A stretch of 64,000 bases of DNA, from assembly GCA_044221555.1 (NCBI GenBank), contig JBGAOY010000001.1, forward strand, positions 620,001 through 684,000, in the 5' to 3' direction. A model generated the notes under the pieces. That model was not told the origin of the DNA. It made no database searches and saw only the letters and a list, made by a program, of their open reading frames with translations. This document shows, in pieces, positions 53,538 through 61,864 of the stretch (position 1 is the first letter of the stretch; every line of letters starts with the position of its first letter). The DNA is from JAEUJM01 sp044221555. Its GTDB lineage: Bacteria; Actinomycetota; Acidimicrobiia; Acidimicrobiales; DATDAH01. Both the position numbers and the translations under genes were made by a program.

Positions 53538-55142
53538 TCACCCGTCGCGAGTGAGGTGGACCGGGTCGCCGATGATCTGGGCGCTCCAGGTGGTGCGGTC
53601 GTTGGGCTGGCCGCCGAACTGATAATTCACCTTCCACCAGCAGCCCGGAAGGGTGCCGAGCGTGCAGGCGTAGTTCGTCGGCAACGAGACGTCGATGTCG
53701 AGCCAGAGGCCCTGGAAGACCGCGGTGCCGTTGTTGCTGGTCTGGATCGTGCACGTGGCCAGACTCGTGGTCGTGGTCTGGCCTCGGATCCGGTAGCTGC
53801 ACGACGGGATGGTCCCGTCGGGCCGCTTGATGCTCAGGTACGCGTTGCCCGACTGACCGTCACCGGGATCGAAGAGGCTGACCTCGAAGGTCTTGCCGGC
53901 ATGGATCTGGTCGACCTCGGCCAGGTAGAAGTCTGCGGTCGACGTCGCTGCGTTGTTGAACATGGACATGTCCGACAGGGCGTAGACCCGCGGTTGGCCG
54001 GTGGTGGACGTGCTCGTGCACGAGGAGCCACCCGAGCAGACTCGGATGGCGTACTGGTTCCACCCGTTGCCCGAGTCGGTCGTGCCGGTGATGTCACTGG
54101 ACCGCACTCGCAAGGGGTAGACGCCGGCCTGGGTCACCGTCACCCGGCACAGCAGCGCCCACTGGTTCTTGTAGGTGCCGGCGCTGGCCTCGGGCTCGAG
54201 CGTCAGTTTGCCGTTGGCCCCAGACCCGTTGCACTGGCCGTTCAGGCTCGGGTTGTCGGTGTTGTCCAGCGGTGTGCTGTCGGACCGAAACATCTCGTAC
54301 TGCGTCCGCACGCCGGTCAGGGCGTTGGCCGCCGAGCAGGCATTCTGCCCGCAGGCCTGGGTGTCGTCGGCGGTCTCGACGGTCGGGTAGTTGATCCGGT
54401 GGTAGTGGCCGGCGTCGTAGAGCTCGACGGTCAGTTGCTGGCCCACCATGGACGCGGGCACATCGACCGCGTAGGAGTAACCAGTCGAGCGGTACTCGGT
54501 GTTCGACTGGGTGCACCCCGTGCCCGAGCCACCCGCGCCGCACTTGGTCGAGTAGGGGTCCCCGTTGTTCCGGTCGGTGTACGGCCCGGAGATCGACCCC
54601 CAGAAGTTCGGGGTGACGCCGGCCGCGGGGTCGTTGCCGAACCGGTTGAGCGGGCTGCCCAGGGGCACGGGCAGGATGTACTCCGAGGTGGCGGCGCGGG
54701 TGACCGCCACATTGCCGATGAACAGCGACGAGAAGAACTGGTCGACCGACGCGTCCTGGATGACCACCCGCAGCTTGCGGGTTGCGTTGGGAACGGCCGA
54801 CACCGTGATGGTGATGTCGTTCTGACCGTTGACGAAACCGTTCCGCTGGGCGGTCGCGAGGGCGACGGTCCGGGCCTGGGTCAGGTCGGGCATCCAGACC
54901 ACACCCGCCAGGCTGGCGGCGTCGGCGGCCCGCTGTATCCGGTTGGCCCGGGCGTACCACGCCCCCACATCGGTGGCGAAGCCGGCAAAGGCCAGCAGCG
55001 GGAGGAGCATCAGCGCGGCGAGGACGAGCGCGTAGCCCTTCTCGCCGCGGACGCGGCGGCGCCCGGACGGGCTCAACGGCCGATCGGTTCGCCGGTCGCG
55101 GCAACCGTGGAGACGGCGGCGGTGGGCGAGGGGATGCGTCAT
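53538..55142 (-). CDS. TadG-like pilus-assembly protein
   Basis: About 534 residues. After a short basic N-terminus, one helix (GYALVLAALMLLPLLAFAGF) with the TadE/TadG-type Flp-pilus sequence is followed by VGAWYARANRIQRAADAASL, typical of TadG. The large extracellular part has Cys-rich beta-type segments (CGAGGSGTGCTQSN; CSGGSSCTSTS). Start chosen at ATG 55142, which is 7 nt after AGGAG; ATG 55148 is too close. TadE genes precede it. No Tad ATPase, secretin or prepilin gene is in the window, so the pilus machinery must lie elsewhere if it exists. Confidence 0.8.
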   Translation of the reverse strand: MTHPLAHRRRLHGCRDRRTDRPLSPSGRRRVRGEKGYALVLAALMLLPLLAFAGFATDVGAWYARANRIQRAADAASLAGVVWMPDLTQARTVALATAQRNGFVNGQNDITITVSAVPNATRKLRVVIQDASVDQFFSSLFIGNVAVTRAATSEYILPVPLGSPLNRFGNDPAAGVTPNFWGSISGPYTDRNNGDPYSTKCGAGGSGTGCTQSNTEYRSTGYSYAVDVPASMVGQQLTVELYDAGHYHRINYPTVETADDTQACGQNACSAANALTGVRTQYEMFRSDSTPLDNTDNPSLNGQCNGSGANGKLTLEPEASAGTYKNQWALLCRVTVTQAGVYPLRVRSSDITGTTDSGNGWNQYAIRVCSGGSSCTSTSTTGQPRVYALSDMSMFNNAATSTADFYLAEVDQIHAGKTFEVSLFDPGDGQSGNAYLSIKRPDGTIPSCSYRIRGQTTTTSLATCTIQTSNNGTAVFQGLWLDIDVSLPTNYACTLGTLPGCWWKVNYQFGGQPNDRTTWSAQIIGDPVHLTRDG

Positions 55143-55152
55143 GTCCATGCTC

Positions 55153-55761
55153 CTAGACGCTCGGCTCGAGGCGCATCACGGCGCTGTCGTCGATGGTGAT
55201 GCCCGATCCCGGGAACATGCGGGTGACGTAGGGGTGGTTCACCTGGATCCACACGCCCAGGTAGTCCGCACCGGAGGACTGCTGCGACTGGCGCCCGAGG
55301 GGGCACCACATGGCGTCAGGTGACCCGCTCGAACACGTGCTGCCGGACGTGCCGAAGCTCGTGGTGGACATCGAGGCGATCTGCGCCGCGGTGTAGACGT
55401 TGCAGACACCGGAGACGCCGGTGGAGGAGGTCTTGCAGTTCGCGGGCACCTGCCCGTCCACGGTGGTCGACTTGTAGATCACGACCTTGGTGATCTGGGC
55501 GTTCGGGATGGACGCGACCGCGGCCTGCATCGCCAGCAGCGTGTTGTAGTCGGCGAGCCGGTCGTTTCCGGCGTTGCTGCCCACGCGGGCCCCCGCTCGC
55601 AGCGTGCTCGACACCGTGATCGAGTCACGCCACGCCAGTCCGAACTCGAGGATGCCGATGGCGATCATCACGAGGATCGGGGTGAACAGGATCATCTCGA
55701 CCAGCGCGGCACCGCGTTGGCCGCTCGCCCGCCGGGCGCGGAGGCGCCACAGCGCCTTCAC
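55153..55761 (-). CDS. TadE-like minor pilin, second copy
   Basis: 202 residues. RGAALVEMILFTPILVMIAI and GILEFGLAWRDSITVSSTLR form the TadE membrane segment with the usual Glu near its start. The extracellular domain has a cysteine pattern shared with the neighbouring TadE copy: an early Cys, CNVY, a later Cys, then WCP. The GTG start overlaps the stop of the first copy (GTGA), pointing to tandem duplication. TadE proteins are minor components of Flp/Tad pili. The C-terminus ends DDSAVMRLEPSV. Confidence 0.8.
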   Translation of the reverse strand: MKALWRLRARRASGQRGAALVEMILFTPILVMIAIGILEFGLAWRDSITVSSTLRAGARVGSNAGNDRLADYNTLLAMQAAVASIPNAQITKVVIYKSTTVDGQVPANCKTSSTGVSGVCNVYTAAQIASMSTTSFGTSGSTCSSGSPDAMWCPLGRQSQQSSGADYLGVWIQVNHPYVTRMFPGSGITIDDSAVMRLEPSV

Positions 55762-56408
55762 GACGCCGCCTGCGGTTCCATGCGCATGACGGTGGAGTCG
55801 GTGAAGGTGAGGTTGCGGCCGAACAGGCCGGTCAGCCATGTGTGGTTCACCTTGATCCAGACGCCGATGTAGTCGGGCGGCCCGTTCGATCCGGACATGG
55901 CCACCTTCCGTCCGGTCTGGGCGGGCGAGGTGGCCGTCGTCGCCGTCGGGCACCAGTAGCGATCCAGATTGCGATCGGCCCGACAGCCGAACTCGCTCTC
56001 GGCCAGGTCCAACGCGTTGGCCGAGTAGACGTTGCAGGAGTTGATGATCCCCACCGCCGCGGTGGTGCACGCGGTGGGAACCGGCGAGTTCGGGCCCGTC
56101 GCCTTGTAGATCACGATCCGTTGGATGTCGCGCCGGTCGATCACGTTCGAGGCATTGGAGATCGACTGGAGGATGTCGAAGTCGGCGCTGGAGTCGTTGC
56201 CGAAGACGCTGGCGGCGCGGGCCCCGTCACGGGTGGTGTTGGCCACGGCCAGGTAATCGCGGAAGGCCGTGCCGAACTCGAGGATCGAGAACAGCAGGAA
56301 GAACAGCACCGGCGTGATGAACGCCGCCTCGACCAGCACCGAGCCGCGCTCTCCCCGCGCGCGACCGAAGCGTCGGCGTCGCCCGGCGTTGTCGCTGCTG
56401 TCGGTCAC
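55758..56408 (-). CDS. TadE-like minor pilin, first copy
   Basis: 216 residues from the GTG at 56408, which has GAAGGAAG upstream; an ATG at 56468 would add a basic 20-residue extension. The membrane segment is RGSVLVEAAFITPVLFFLLF, then SILEFGTAFRDYLAVANTTR. The extracellular part repeats the second copy's cysteine pattern (SCNVYSANALDLAESEFGC, then YWCP) and ends DSTVMRMEPQAAS, similar to the other copy. First gene of the tadE-tadE-tadG unit, divergent from dgt. Confidence 0.82.
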   Translation of the reverse strand: MTDSSDNAGRRRRFGRARGERGSVLVEAAFITPVLFFLLFSILEFGTAFRDYLAVANTTRDGARAASVFGNDSSADFDILQSISNASNVIDRRDIQRIVIYKATGPNSPVPTACTTAAVGIINSCNVYSANALDLAESEFGCRADRNLDRYWCPTATTATSPAQTGRKVAMSGSNGPPDYIGVWIKVNHTWLTGLFGRNLTFTDSTVMRMEPQAAS

Positions 56409-56534
56409 GGGTCTTCCTTCTCTCGCGCGGCGGGCGCTCCTGTCCCTTATCGACCAAACGATTCCCACGCTGAGTGAGGTTCCGGATTTCCTGGGTGGTT
56501 AGCTGCTCCCGTCGCCCCGAGCCTCGATCGGCGG

Positions 56535-56576
56535 ACCCTACGGGCGAAGTCAGATGTCAGAGGGGGTCCGTAGGGT
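56535..56576 (+). promoter_or_regulatory. Inverted repeat overlapping the dgt ribosome-binding site
   Basis: ACCCTACGG (56535-56543) can pair with CCGTAGGGT (56568-56576). The latter contains AGGG, 6 nt upstream of the dgt ATG, so folding would hide the ribosome site. It might instead be an operator. The rest of 56409-56582 shows no gene. Confidence 0.45.
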
Positions 56577-56582
56577 GAAAGC

Positions 56583-57716
56583 ATGGATCCAGTGAGCGCC
56601 TCCGACCGAAACGTGCGCTGGGCGTCCACCATGCACGGCCACCGGGGCGACCACGCGGTACGCCTCGCCCACCCCGACGACGCCGGCCTCGGCACCGTCT
56701 CGGTGTTCGACCGCGTGGCGCGCGAGGAGGCCGAGCACCTCGAGCTCAGCGCGGGCGCCACCCACGCCGCGGGCGCGGGACGCCGCCTCGTGGACGAGGC
56801 GCCCGATCCCCTGCGCACGTGCTTCGAGCGCGACCGCGACCGCATCCTGCACTCCACCGCCTTCCGGCGCCTGGCCGGCAAGACCCAGGTGTTCGTGTTC
56901 CCCGACGACCACCAGCGCACCCGCCTCACCCACGCACTCGAGGTGGCCCAGGTGGCCACCGCGGTGGCGCGGGCGTGCCGTCTCAACACCACGCTCACCG
57001 AGGCCATCGCGCTGGGCCACGACTGCGGACACGGCCCCGGCGGACACGCCAGCGAGGACGCCCTGAGCCCCTACGTGCCGGGCGGGTTCGACCATGCCGA
57101 GTGGGGTGCCGACGTCGTGGTGGCGCCGCTCAACCTGTGCGCCGAGACCCTCGACGGCATCCGCAACCACTCGTGGTCGCGCCCGGCCCCGGCGACCCCC
57201 GAGGGGGCGGTGGTCAGCTGGGCGGATCGGATCGCCTACTCCTGCCACGACCTCGAGGATGCCGTCCAGGCCGGCATCGTCACCTACGACCTGCTCCCGC
57301 CCTTGGTGCGTGAGCGGGTGGGCACGTCACGGAGCAGCCAGCTGCGGGCCTTCATCGGCGCCATGATCGAGGCCGCGGCCGCCACCGGCCGCGTCGGGAT
57401 GACCGACGACCTGGCCACCGCCCTGGCCGAGCTCCGGGCCTTCAACTACGAGCGGGTCTACCTGCGCCCGGCATCGGTGCGCCAGAGCCAGGCGGTGGTC
57501 AACGTGCTGCAGGCGCTGGTCGAGCACTTCGCCGACCGCCCCAACCTGCTGCCCGGCGATCACGCTGCCGGCATCCCCGGCGGCAGCGACGAGGCCCTCA
57601 GGGCCGCGGTCGGCTACGTGGCCGGCATGACCGACCGCTACGCCTGCCAACTCGCCATCGCCCACCTCAACTGGCCCCGAGAAGACCTGCCCGAAGGCAT
57701 CGACGTCCTCCGATAG
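56583..57716 (+). CDS. dgt: Deoxyguanosinetriphosphate triphosphohydrolase-like HD protein
   Basis: 377-residue HD-domain phosphohydrolase. Metal ligands are in RTRLTHALEVAQVA and ALGHDCGHGPGGHAS. The N-terminal RDRDRILHSTAFRRLAGKTQ and the SWADRIAYSCHDLEDAVQAG segment fit the Dgt-like group (dNTP triphosphohydrolases), which is commonly found near dnaG in actinomycetes. The ATG at 56583 follows AGGGTGAAAGC. Substrate specificity cannot be told; many Dgt-like enzymes accept several dNTPs. Confidence 0.88.
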   Translation: MDPVSASDRNVRWASTMHGHRGDHAVRLAHPDDAGLGTVSVFDRVAREEAEHLELSAGATHAAGAGRRLVDEAPDPLRTCFERDRDRILHSTAFRRLAGKTQVFVFPDDHQRTRLTHALEVAQVATAVARACRLNTTLTEAIALGHDCGHGPGGHASEDALSPYVPGGFDHAEWGADVVVAPLNLCAETLDGIRNHSWSRPAPATPEGAVVSWADRIAYSCHDLEDAVQAGIVTYDLLPPLVRERVGTSRSSQLRAFIGAMIEAAAATGRVGMTDDLATALAELRAFNYERVYLRPASVRQSQAVVNVLQALVEHFADRPNLLPGDHAAGIPGGSDEALRAAVGYVAGMTDRYACQLAIAHLNWPREDLPEGIDVLR

Positions 57717-57788
57717 CTCGATGGGGCCAGCCCCGCTGCCCGCAGCGTGGAGCGAGGATGGGCGTTGAGAAGAACGCGACGGTCCCGA

Positions 57789-58040
57789 TCACTCCTCGGC
57801 ACTTTGCGCGTCGCGCCGCCAGCCCCGATGCCTCCGCCAGAAGAACGCCCCGTAGAGGACGAGGATTGGAACGCTGGCCGTGGCGGACTCGGCCGGCGTG
57901 TGGTGGAGGGCGGCGCTCAGCACCGCGATCATCGCTGCGGTCGCGACCGCGGGAAGCCACCACCAGCGCATCGGACCGGCACCCCACCAGCGCACCCGGG
58001 GCCACTCCTCGACCGGTGGGATTCCCGCCTCGGGGGTCAT
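57789..58040 (-). CDS. Small hypothetical membrane protein
   Basis: 83 residues, starting MTPEAGIPPVEEWPRVRWWG. It has two probable membrane helices (LPAVATAAMIAVLSAAL; SATASVPILVLYGAFFW) and a basic tail RRHRGWRRDAQSAEE, so the tail should face the cytoplasm. GGAGGG directly precedes the ATG, with short spacing. No family is recognised. Codon choice looks coding, but support is modest. A GACGTCGC/GCGACGTC inverted repeat lies upstream at about 58146-58179. Confidence 0.5.
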   Translation of the reverse strand: MTPEAGIPPVEEWPRVRWWGAGPMRWWWLPAVATAAMIAVLSAALHHTPAESATASVPILVLYGAFFWRRHRGWRRDAQSAEE

Positions 58041-58206
58041 CCCTCCATTGTCGCAGCCAGGACTGACATCACCGGTCGAACCCGAGGCGCGGCCGAGGGC
58101 GACGCACCGGAACGTGTCAGCGGCACCAACCCCCCACACCCCGTGAGACGTCGCGAGGCAGGGAGCTTCAGCGACGTCGGGAGGACGACGGGAGGGGAGC
58201 AGACGA

Positions 58207-58310
58207 GGCGATCGGCGGGTGGCGCCGATCCGGAGGTTCCGAAAGATCGGCCCATGCCTTTCCGGGCCGATTTTCGGATACCGGATCGGGGTCAGGACCC
58301 GACGATCGCC
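58207..58310 (-). repeat. Long structured hairpin element, copy 1, downstream of rpmA
   Basis: Nested stems: GGCGATCGGCGGGT with ACCCGACGATCGCC (one mismatch), CGATCCGG with CCGGATCG, and TCCGAAAGATCGGCCC with GGGCCGATTTTCGGA. The same architecture recurs at 59097-59196, where several stem positions differ on both sides so that pairing is kept. It begins 18 bp after the rpmA stop. No T-tract follows. It may be an RNA structure at the operon end or a palindromic genomic repeat. Confidence 0.75.
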
Positions 58311-58327
58311 GGGCACACGCGCAGACT

Positions 58328-58582
58328 TCAGTCGGCGGGAAGGACGTCCACCAGCTTGCGGCCCTTGCGGCGACCGAACTTCACCTTGCCGTCGGCCATG
58401 GCGAAGAGCGTGTCGTCCTTGCCCTTGCCGACGTTCTCGCCGGGGTGGATGCGGGTGCCGCGCTGGCGCACGATGATCGCGCCGGGGGTGACGACCTGGC
58501 CGTCGAAGAGCTTGACGCCGAGGCGCTGTGCGTTGGAGTCGCGGCCGTTCCGTGTGGAACCGCCGCCCTTGGTCTTCGACAT
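58328..58582 (-). CDS. rpmA: 50S ribosomal protein L27
   Basis: 84 residues. The N-terminal SKTKGGGSTRNGRDSNAQRL and VVTPGAIIVRQRGTRIHPGE are hallmarks of L27, whose N-terminus reaches the peptidyl-transferase centre. No cleavable N-terminal extension like that of Firmicutes is present. It follows rplU by 2 bp. obgE, which normally follows, is displaced by the Tad/dgt block. Confidence 0.96.
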   Translation of the reverse strand: MSKTKGGGSTRNGRDSNAQRLGVKLFDGQVVTPGAIIVRQRGTRIHPGENVGKGKDDTLFAMADGKVKFGRRKGRKLVDVLPAD

Positions 58583-58584
58583 GG

Positions 58585-58893
58585 CTAGCCCTTCTTGATC
58601 CCGGTGATCTCGATGTTGCTGTAGTGCTGGCGGTGCCCCCAGCGCTTGCGCTGGTTCGACTTGTTCTTGTACGTGAAGCCGGTGATCTTGGGGCCGCGAC
58701 CCTCGCCGAGCACCTTGGCCGAGACGGTGGCCTTGGCCAGCGCGTCGGGGGCGGAGACGATGGTGTCGCCGTCGACGACCAGCACCGGCGTCAGTTCGAC
58801 GTCGCCGTCGTCCTGACCCAGCTTCTCCACGAGCAGGGTGTCCCCCTCCTCGACCTTGTACTGCTTGCCACCGCTCTTGATCACCGCATACAT
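58585..58893 (-). CDS. rplU: 50S ribosomal protein L21
   Basis: 102 residues, starting MYAVIKSGGKQYKVEEGD, with the C-terminal KITGFTYKNKSNQRKRWGHR that binds 23S rRNA. The ATG at 58893 is preceded by AGGCTCGCCTTCTT on the coding strand. It is cotranscribed with rpmA. The 310-bp leader between rne and rplU holds two short hairpins and the long structured element; no gene is seen there. Confidence 0.96.
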   Translation of the reverse strand: MYAVIKSGGKQYKVEEGDTLLVEKLGQDDGDVELTPVLVVDGDTIVSAPDALAKATVSAKVLGEGRGPKITGFTYKNKSNQRKRWGHRQHYSNIEITGIKKG

Positions 58894-59011
58894 AAGAAGG
58901 CGAGCCTATCGGGCACGACCCAGAACCGGCCAACCGGGAGCCACACGCCCAGTCCGCCAGGAGCAGACCAGAGGCGCCGAGAACAGGCCGACACCACCGA
59001 TCAGCAGCAAG

Positions 59012-59044
59012 GCGGGCGAACGCCCGCGTGGGCCGAAGGCCCAC
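59012..59044 (-). promoter_or_regulatory. Two adjacent short hairpins in the rplU leader
   Basis: GCGGGCG-AA-CGCCCGC (59012-59027) and GTGGGCC-GAA-GGCCCAC (59028-59044) lie back to back, about 120-150 nt upstream of rplU. They could be an rne terminator, an attenuator or an autoregulatory leader for L21. No T-tract follows on the coding strand. Confidence 0.5.
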
Positions 59045-59096
59045 CCCTACCCCACACACAAGAGGGTTTGATCCAGGGCCCAGCGGCACCCCGGAA

Positions 59097-59196
59097 GGAT
59101 CTGCGGGTGGCGCCGATCCGGAGGGTCCGAAAGATCGCCACATGCATTTCCGTGGCGATCTTCGGATACCGGATCGGGGACAGGACCCGCAGATCC
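59097..59196 (-). repeat. Long structured hairpin element, copy 2, between rne and rplU
   Basis: Nested stems: GGATCTGCGGGT with ACCCGCAGATCC (perfect), CGATCCGG with CCGGATCG, and TCCGAAAGATCGCCAC with GTGGCGATCTTCGGA (one bulge). It begins 8 bp after the rne stop. Compared with copy 1 the inner stem has changed from CGGCCC/GGGCCG to CGCCAC/GTGGCG with pairing preserved, and the outer stem has also covaried. Confidence 0.78.
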
Positions 59197-59203
59197 TGGT
59201 CAG

Positions 59204-61114
59204 TCAGATGTCCAACAACTCCGCGTCGAAACGAAGACCCCTGCCCTCACACTCCGGACACAGCGACGAGAACGACTCGATCAGCCCCTCGCCGATCCGC
59301 TTCCGCGTCATCTCGACCAGCCCCAGCTCGGAGATGTCGAACACCTGCGTCCGCGTCTTGTCCAACGCCAGCGCCTCGCGGAACTCCCGGATCACGTCTT
59401 CGCGGTTCTTCTTGATCTCCATGTCGATGAAGTCGATCACCACGATGCCGCCGATGTCGCGGAGGCGGAGCTGGCGGGCCACTTCGACGGCGGCTTCGAG
59501 GTTGTTGCGGTACACGGTCTCCTCGAGGTTCGAGGTGCCCACGTTCTTGCCGGTGTTGACGTCGATCACGGTGAGGGCCTCGGTGTGCTCGATGATGAGC
59601 GAGCCGCCCGAGGGCAGCCACACCTTGCGGTCGAGGGCCTTGTGGATCTGCTCGTGCACGTGCTGGCGCTCGAACAGCGACAGCTCGTTGGCGGAGCGGT
59701 CGAAGTACTCGACGCGGTCGGCCAGGGCCGGCGAGATGCTGGCGACGTAGTCCCGCACGTCTTCGTAGAGCGCCTGGTCGTCGATGACGATGCCCCGGTA
59801 GTCCTTGTTGAACTCCTCGCGGATCACCCGCAGGGCCATGTCGGGCTCGCGGTACAGCAGCGCGGGGGCCTGCGACTTCTTGGCCAGCGCCTCGATGCGG
59901 GTCCACTGGTCGCTGAGCCGAGCGACGTCGCGCTCGATCTCCTCGGCGGTGACGCCCTCGGCGGCGGTGCGCACGATGATGCCGTGGCCCTTCGGCCGGG
60001 CCTTGTCGAGGATGCCCCGGAGGCGCTTGCGCTCGTTGTCGGCGAGGCGCTTGGAGATGCCGTAGGTGGTGCTGTTCGGGATGAGGACCACGAAGCGCCC
60101 GGGCAGCGACACCTCCTGGGTGAGGCGGGCGCCCTTGGCCCCGATGGGGTTCTTGGTGACCTGGCAGATGATGCTCTGCTTGGCCTTGAGGATCTGCTCG
60201 ATCCGGGCCTGGCCCTTCTCCTCGATGTCCTCGGCGTCGTACTGCACGTCGCCCCGGTACAGCACGGCGTTCTTGGGGGTGCCGATGTCGATGAAGGCGG
60301 CTTCCATGCCCGGCAACACGTTCTGCACGCGGCCGAGGTAGATGTTGCCGTGGATCTGGGTGGTGTCGTCGGAGGGTCGCGACACGTAGTGCTCGATGAG
60401 GGCCCGGCCCTCCTGCACCGCGATCTGGGTGGCCGCCGGCCGCACGCTCACGCTCATCAGGTAGCGGCCGACGGGGCGGCCTTTGCGCTCGCGCCCACGA
60501 CGCTTCTTCATGGTCTCGTCGTCGAGCTCGAGGGGGCCGTCGGCGGTGACCGCGTCGACGGTCTCGACGGGCGGGCGGGCGCGCCCGCCTTGCGAGCGTC
60601 CGCCCCCCTGGATGGTGCGGGCCCGCCCGGCGTTGCCGCCCTGGGAGCGGCCACCGTTGCCGTTGCCCTTGCCCGACCGGGAGCCGCCGCCCTGCCCGCC
60701 GCCGCCCTGCCCGCCGCCGCTCTGCCCGCCACTGCCCTGGGTCCCGCCCTGGCCGCCACCGCCCTGGCCGCCACCGCGGCCACGGCCGCCTCGGCGACGA
60801 CGCTTGCGCGGTGCACCGCTGTCGCCGCCCTCGGCACCGGTGTCGCGGCCCGCGCCGGTGTCACGGCTGGTGCCGGGCGCGCCGCCCGTCTCGGCGTCGG
60901 GGGCGACCGGCGGCGCCGGCATGGTGTCGCCGATCTGCGGCTTGCGGCGCACCAGCGCCTTGGCCGCGGCCTCGGGCGACTTCGGCCGCCCTTCGATCAT
61001 GCGCTCGGGTAGCTCGTCAGGGTTCTTGGACGTGCCGTTGGGGTCGTTGGAGCTGCTGCCGGGGCCGTTGGTGGCCTCAGCGCCTGGGCTGTCGCCAGGG
61101 TTGGATTCGGACAT
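59204..61114 (-). CDS. rne: Ribonuclease E/G
   Basis: 636-residue endoribonuclease for mRNA decay and RNA processing. Residues 1-200 are low-complexity Gly/Arg/Ser-rich, likely for RNA or partner binding. The S1 domain begins at YLGRVQNVLPGMEAAFIDIG. The catalytic aspartates are in ALTVIDVNTGKNVG and GIVVIDFIDM, and the zinc-link CPECEGRG is near the C-terminus, just before the end. The protein has an extended N-terminus and no long C-terminal scaffold, as in other actinomycetes. ATG start at 61114. Confidence 0.94.
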   Translation of the reverse strand: MSESNPGDSPGAEATNGPGSSSNDPNGTSKNPDELPERMIEGRPKSPEAAAKALVRRKPQIGDTMPAPPVAPDAETGGAPGTSRDTGAGRDTGAEGGDSGAPRKRRRRGGRGRGGGQGGGGQGGTQGSGGQSGGGQGGGGQGGGSRSGKGNGNGGRSQGGNAGRARTIQGGGRSQGGRARPPVETVDAVTADGPLELDDETMKKRRGRERKGRPVGRYLMSVSVRPAATQIAVQEGRALIEHYVSRPSDDTTQIHGNIYLGRVQNVLPGMEAAFIDIGTPKNAVLYRGDVQYDAEDIEEKGQARIEQILKAKQSIICQVTKNPIGAKGARLTQEVSLPGRFVVLIPNSTTYGISKRLADNERKRLRGILDKARPKGHGIIVRTAAEGVTAEEIERDVARLSDQWTRIEALAKKSQAPALLYREPDMALRVIREEFNKDYRGIVIDDQALYEDVRDYVASISPALADRVEYFDRSANELSLFERQHVHEQIHKALDRKVWLPSGGSLIIEHTEALTVIDVNTGKNVGTSNLEETVYRNNLEAAVEVARQLRLRDIGGIVVIDFIDMEIKKNREDVIREFREALALDKTRTQVFDISELGLVEMTRKRIGEGLIESFSSLCPECEGRGLRFDAELLDI

Positions 61115-61129
61115 CGGGAGATTCCCTTC

Positions 61130-61864
61130 TCATGACGCACGCACCTCGGCGTGCGCTGGGGGTGACGACGCGGCCGGCCCGAGCGAGACAGGCTCACTCC
61201 GGACGCCGTCGAGCGTCACCCATTGGTGAATTCGACACACCCGCCGCTCGGTGAGCGGCGGGTCGAGAGCCAGCAGCAGCTCAGCCGGCCGCAGGCTCCG
61301 TGGTTGGGTGCCCAGCTCCGTCTCGAGCCCGACGCCGTCGGGCGTCGAGTCGGTGACGGCGAGGGCGAGGATGTAGGGGCGGAGGTCGTCGGTGACCGCC
61401 TTGCCCTTCCGCTCTCTGGTGACGACGAGGTGGTCGGCGGCGAGTGCTCGCTCGACGGCCACTGCCGCCTCTTGCGCCGTCGTGCCACTGACCTCGAGGT
61501 GCCAGGTGCAACTGGTGACGGCTTGTTGCAGGGACATGATGCCAGTGTCCACGATGGCGGCCGCCTGGACGGCGATGCCTTCGGGCAGGCAGGGGGTGAG
61601 GCGCTCGGGCAACGACCCGGGGTCGAGTTCGAGGGGCGTGCCGTCGGCCTCGTCGGTGAGGTCGATGTCGAGGTACTCGGCGTCGGACTCCGCGCCCGTG
61701 GGCAGCGCGAGCCCGAAGTGCAGCTTGGGGCGGGGCGAGAAGCCCTGGGTGTAGTCGACGGCCAACTCGGCCCGGCGCAGCGCCCGCTCCCACATGCGCG
61801 CCAGGTCGCGGTGGCTGGTGAACCGCACCTTGCCCCGCTTGGAGAAGCGGACCCGGACCTTCAC
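61130..61864 (-). CDS. DUF2344 / TIGR03936-family radical-SAM-linked protein
   Basis: 244 residues. The N-terminus VRVRFSKRGKVRFTSHRDLA and YTQGFSPRPKLHFGLALPTG are the typical start of the DUF2344 family. The GTG overlaps the stop of the radical SAM gene (GTGA), so both are cotranslated; in some bacteria the two are one protein. The function is not known; the constant link to rne and rplU suggests an RNA or ribosome role. The C-terminus is variable and Pro/Ala-rich. Confidence 0.87.
   Translation of the reverse strand: MKVRVRFSKRGKVRFTSHRDLARMWERALRRAELAVDYTQGFSPRPKLHFGLALPTGAESDAEYLDIDLTDEADGTPLELDPGSLPERLTPCLPEGIAVQAAAIVDTGIMSLQQAVTSCTWHLEVSGTTAQEAAVAVERALAADHLVVTRERKGKAVTDDLRPYILALAVTDSTPDGVGLETELGTQPRSLRPAELLLALDPPLTERRVCRIHQWVTLDGVRSEPVSLGPAASSPPAHAEVRAS

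Noticed and set aside
58207..58310. Classical intrinsic terminator
   Set aside because: The stem is far longer than usual, lacks a T-tract and is duplicated before rplU with compensatory changes.
57789..58316. 175-residue minus-strand ORF
   Set aside because: The part upstream of 58040 crosses the structured repeat and has no coding character; the shorter 83-residue form is kept.
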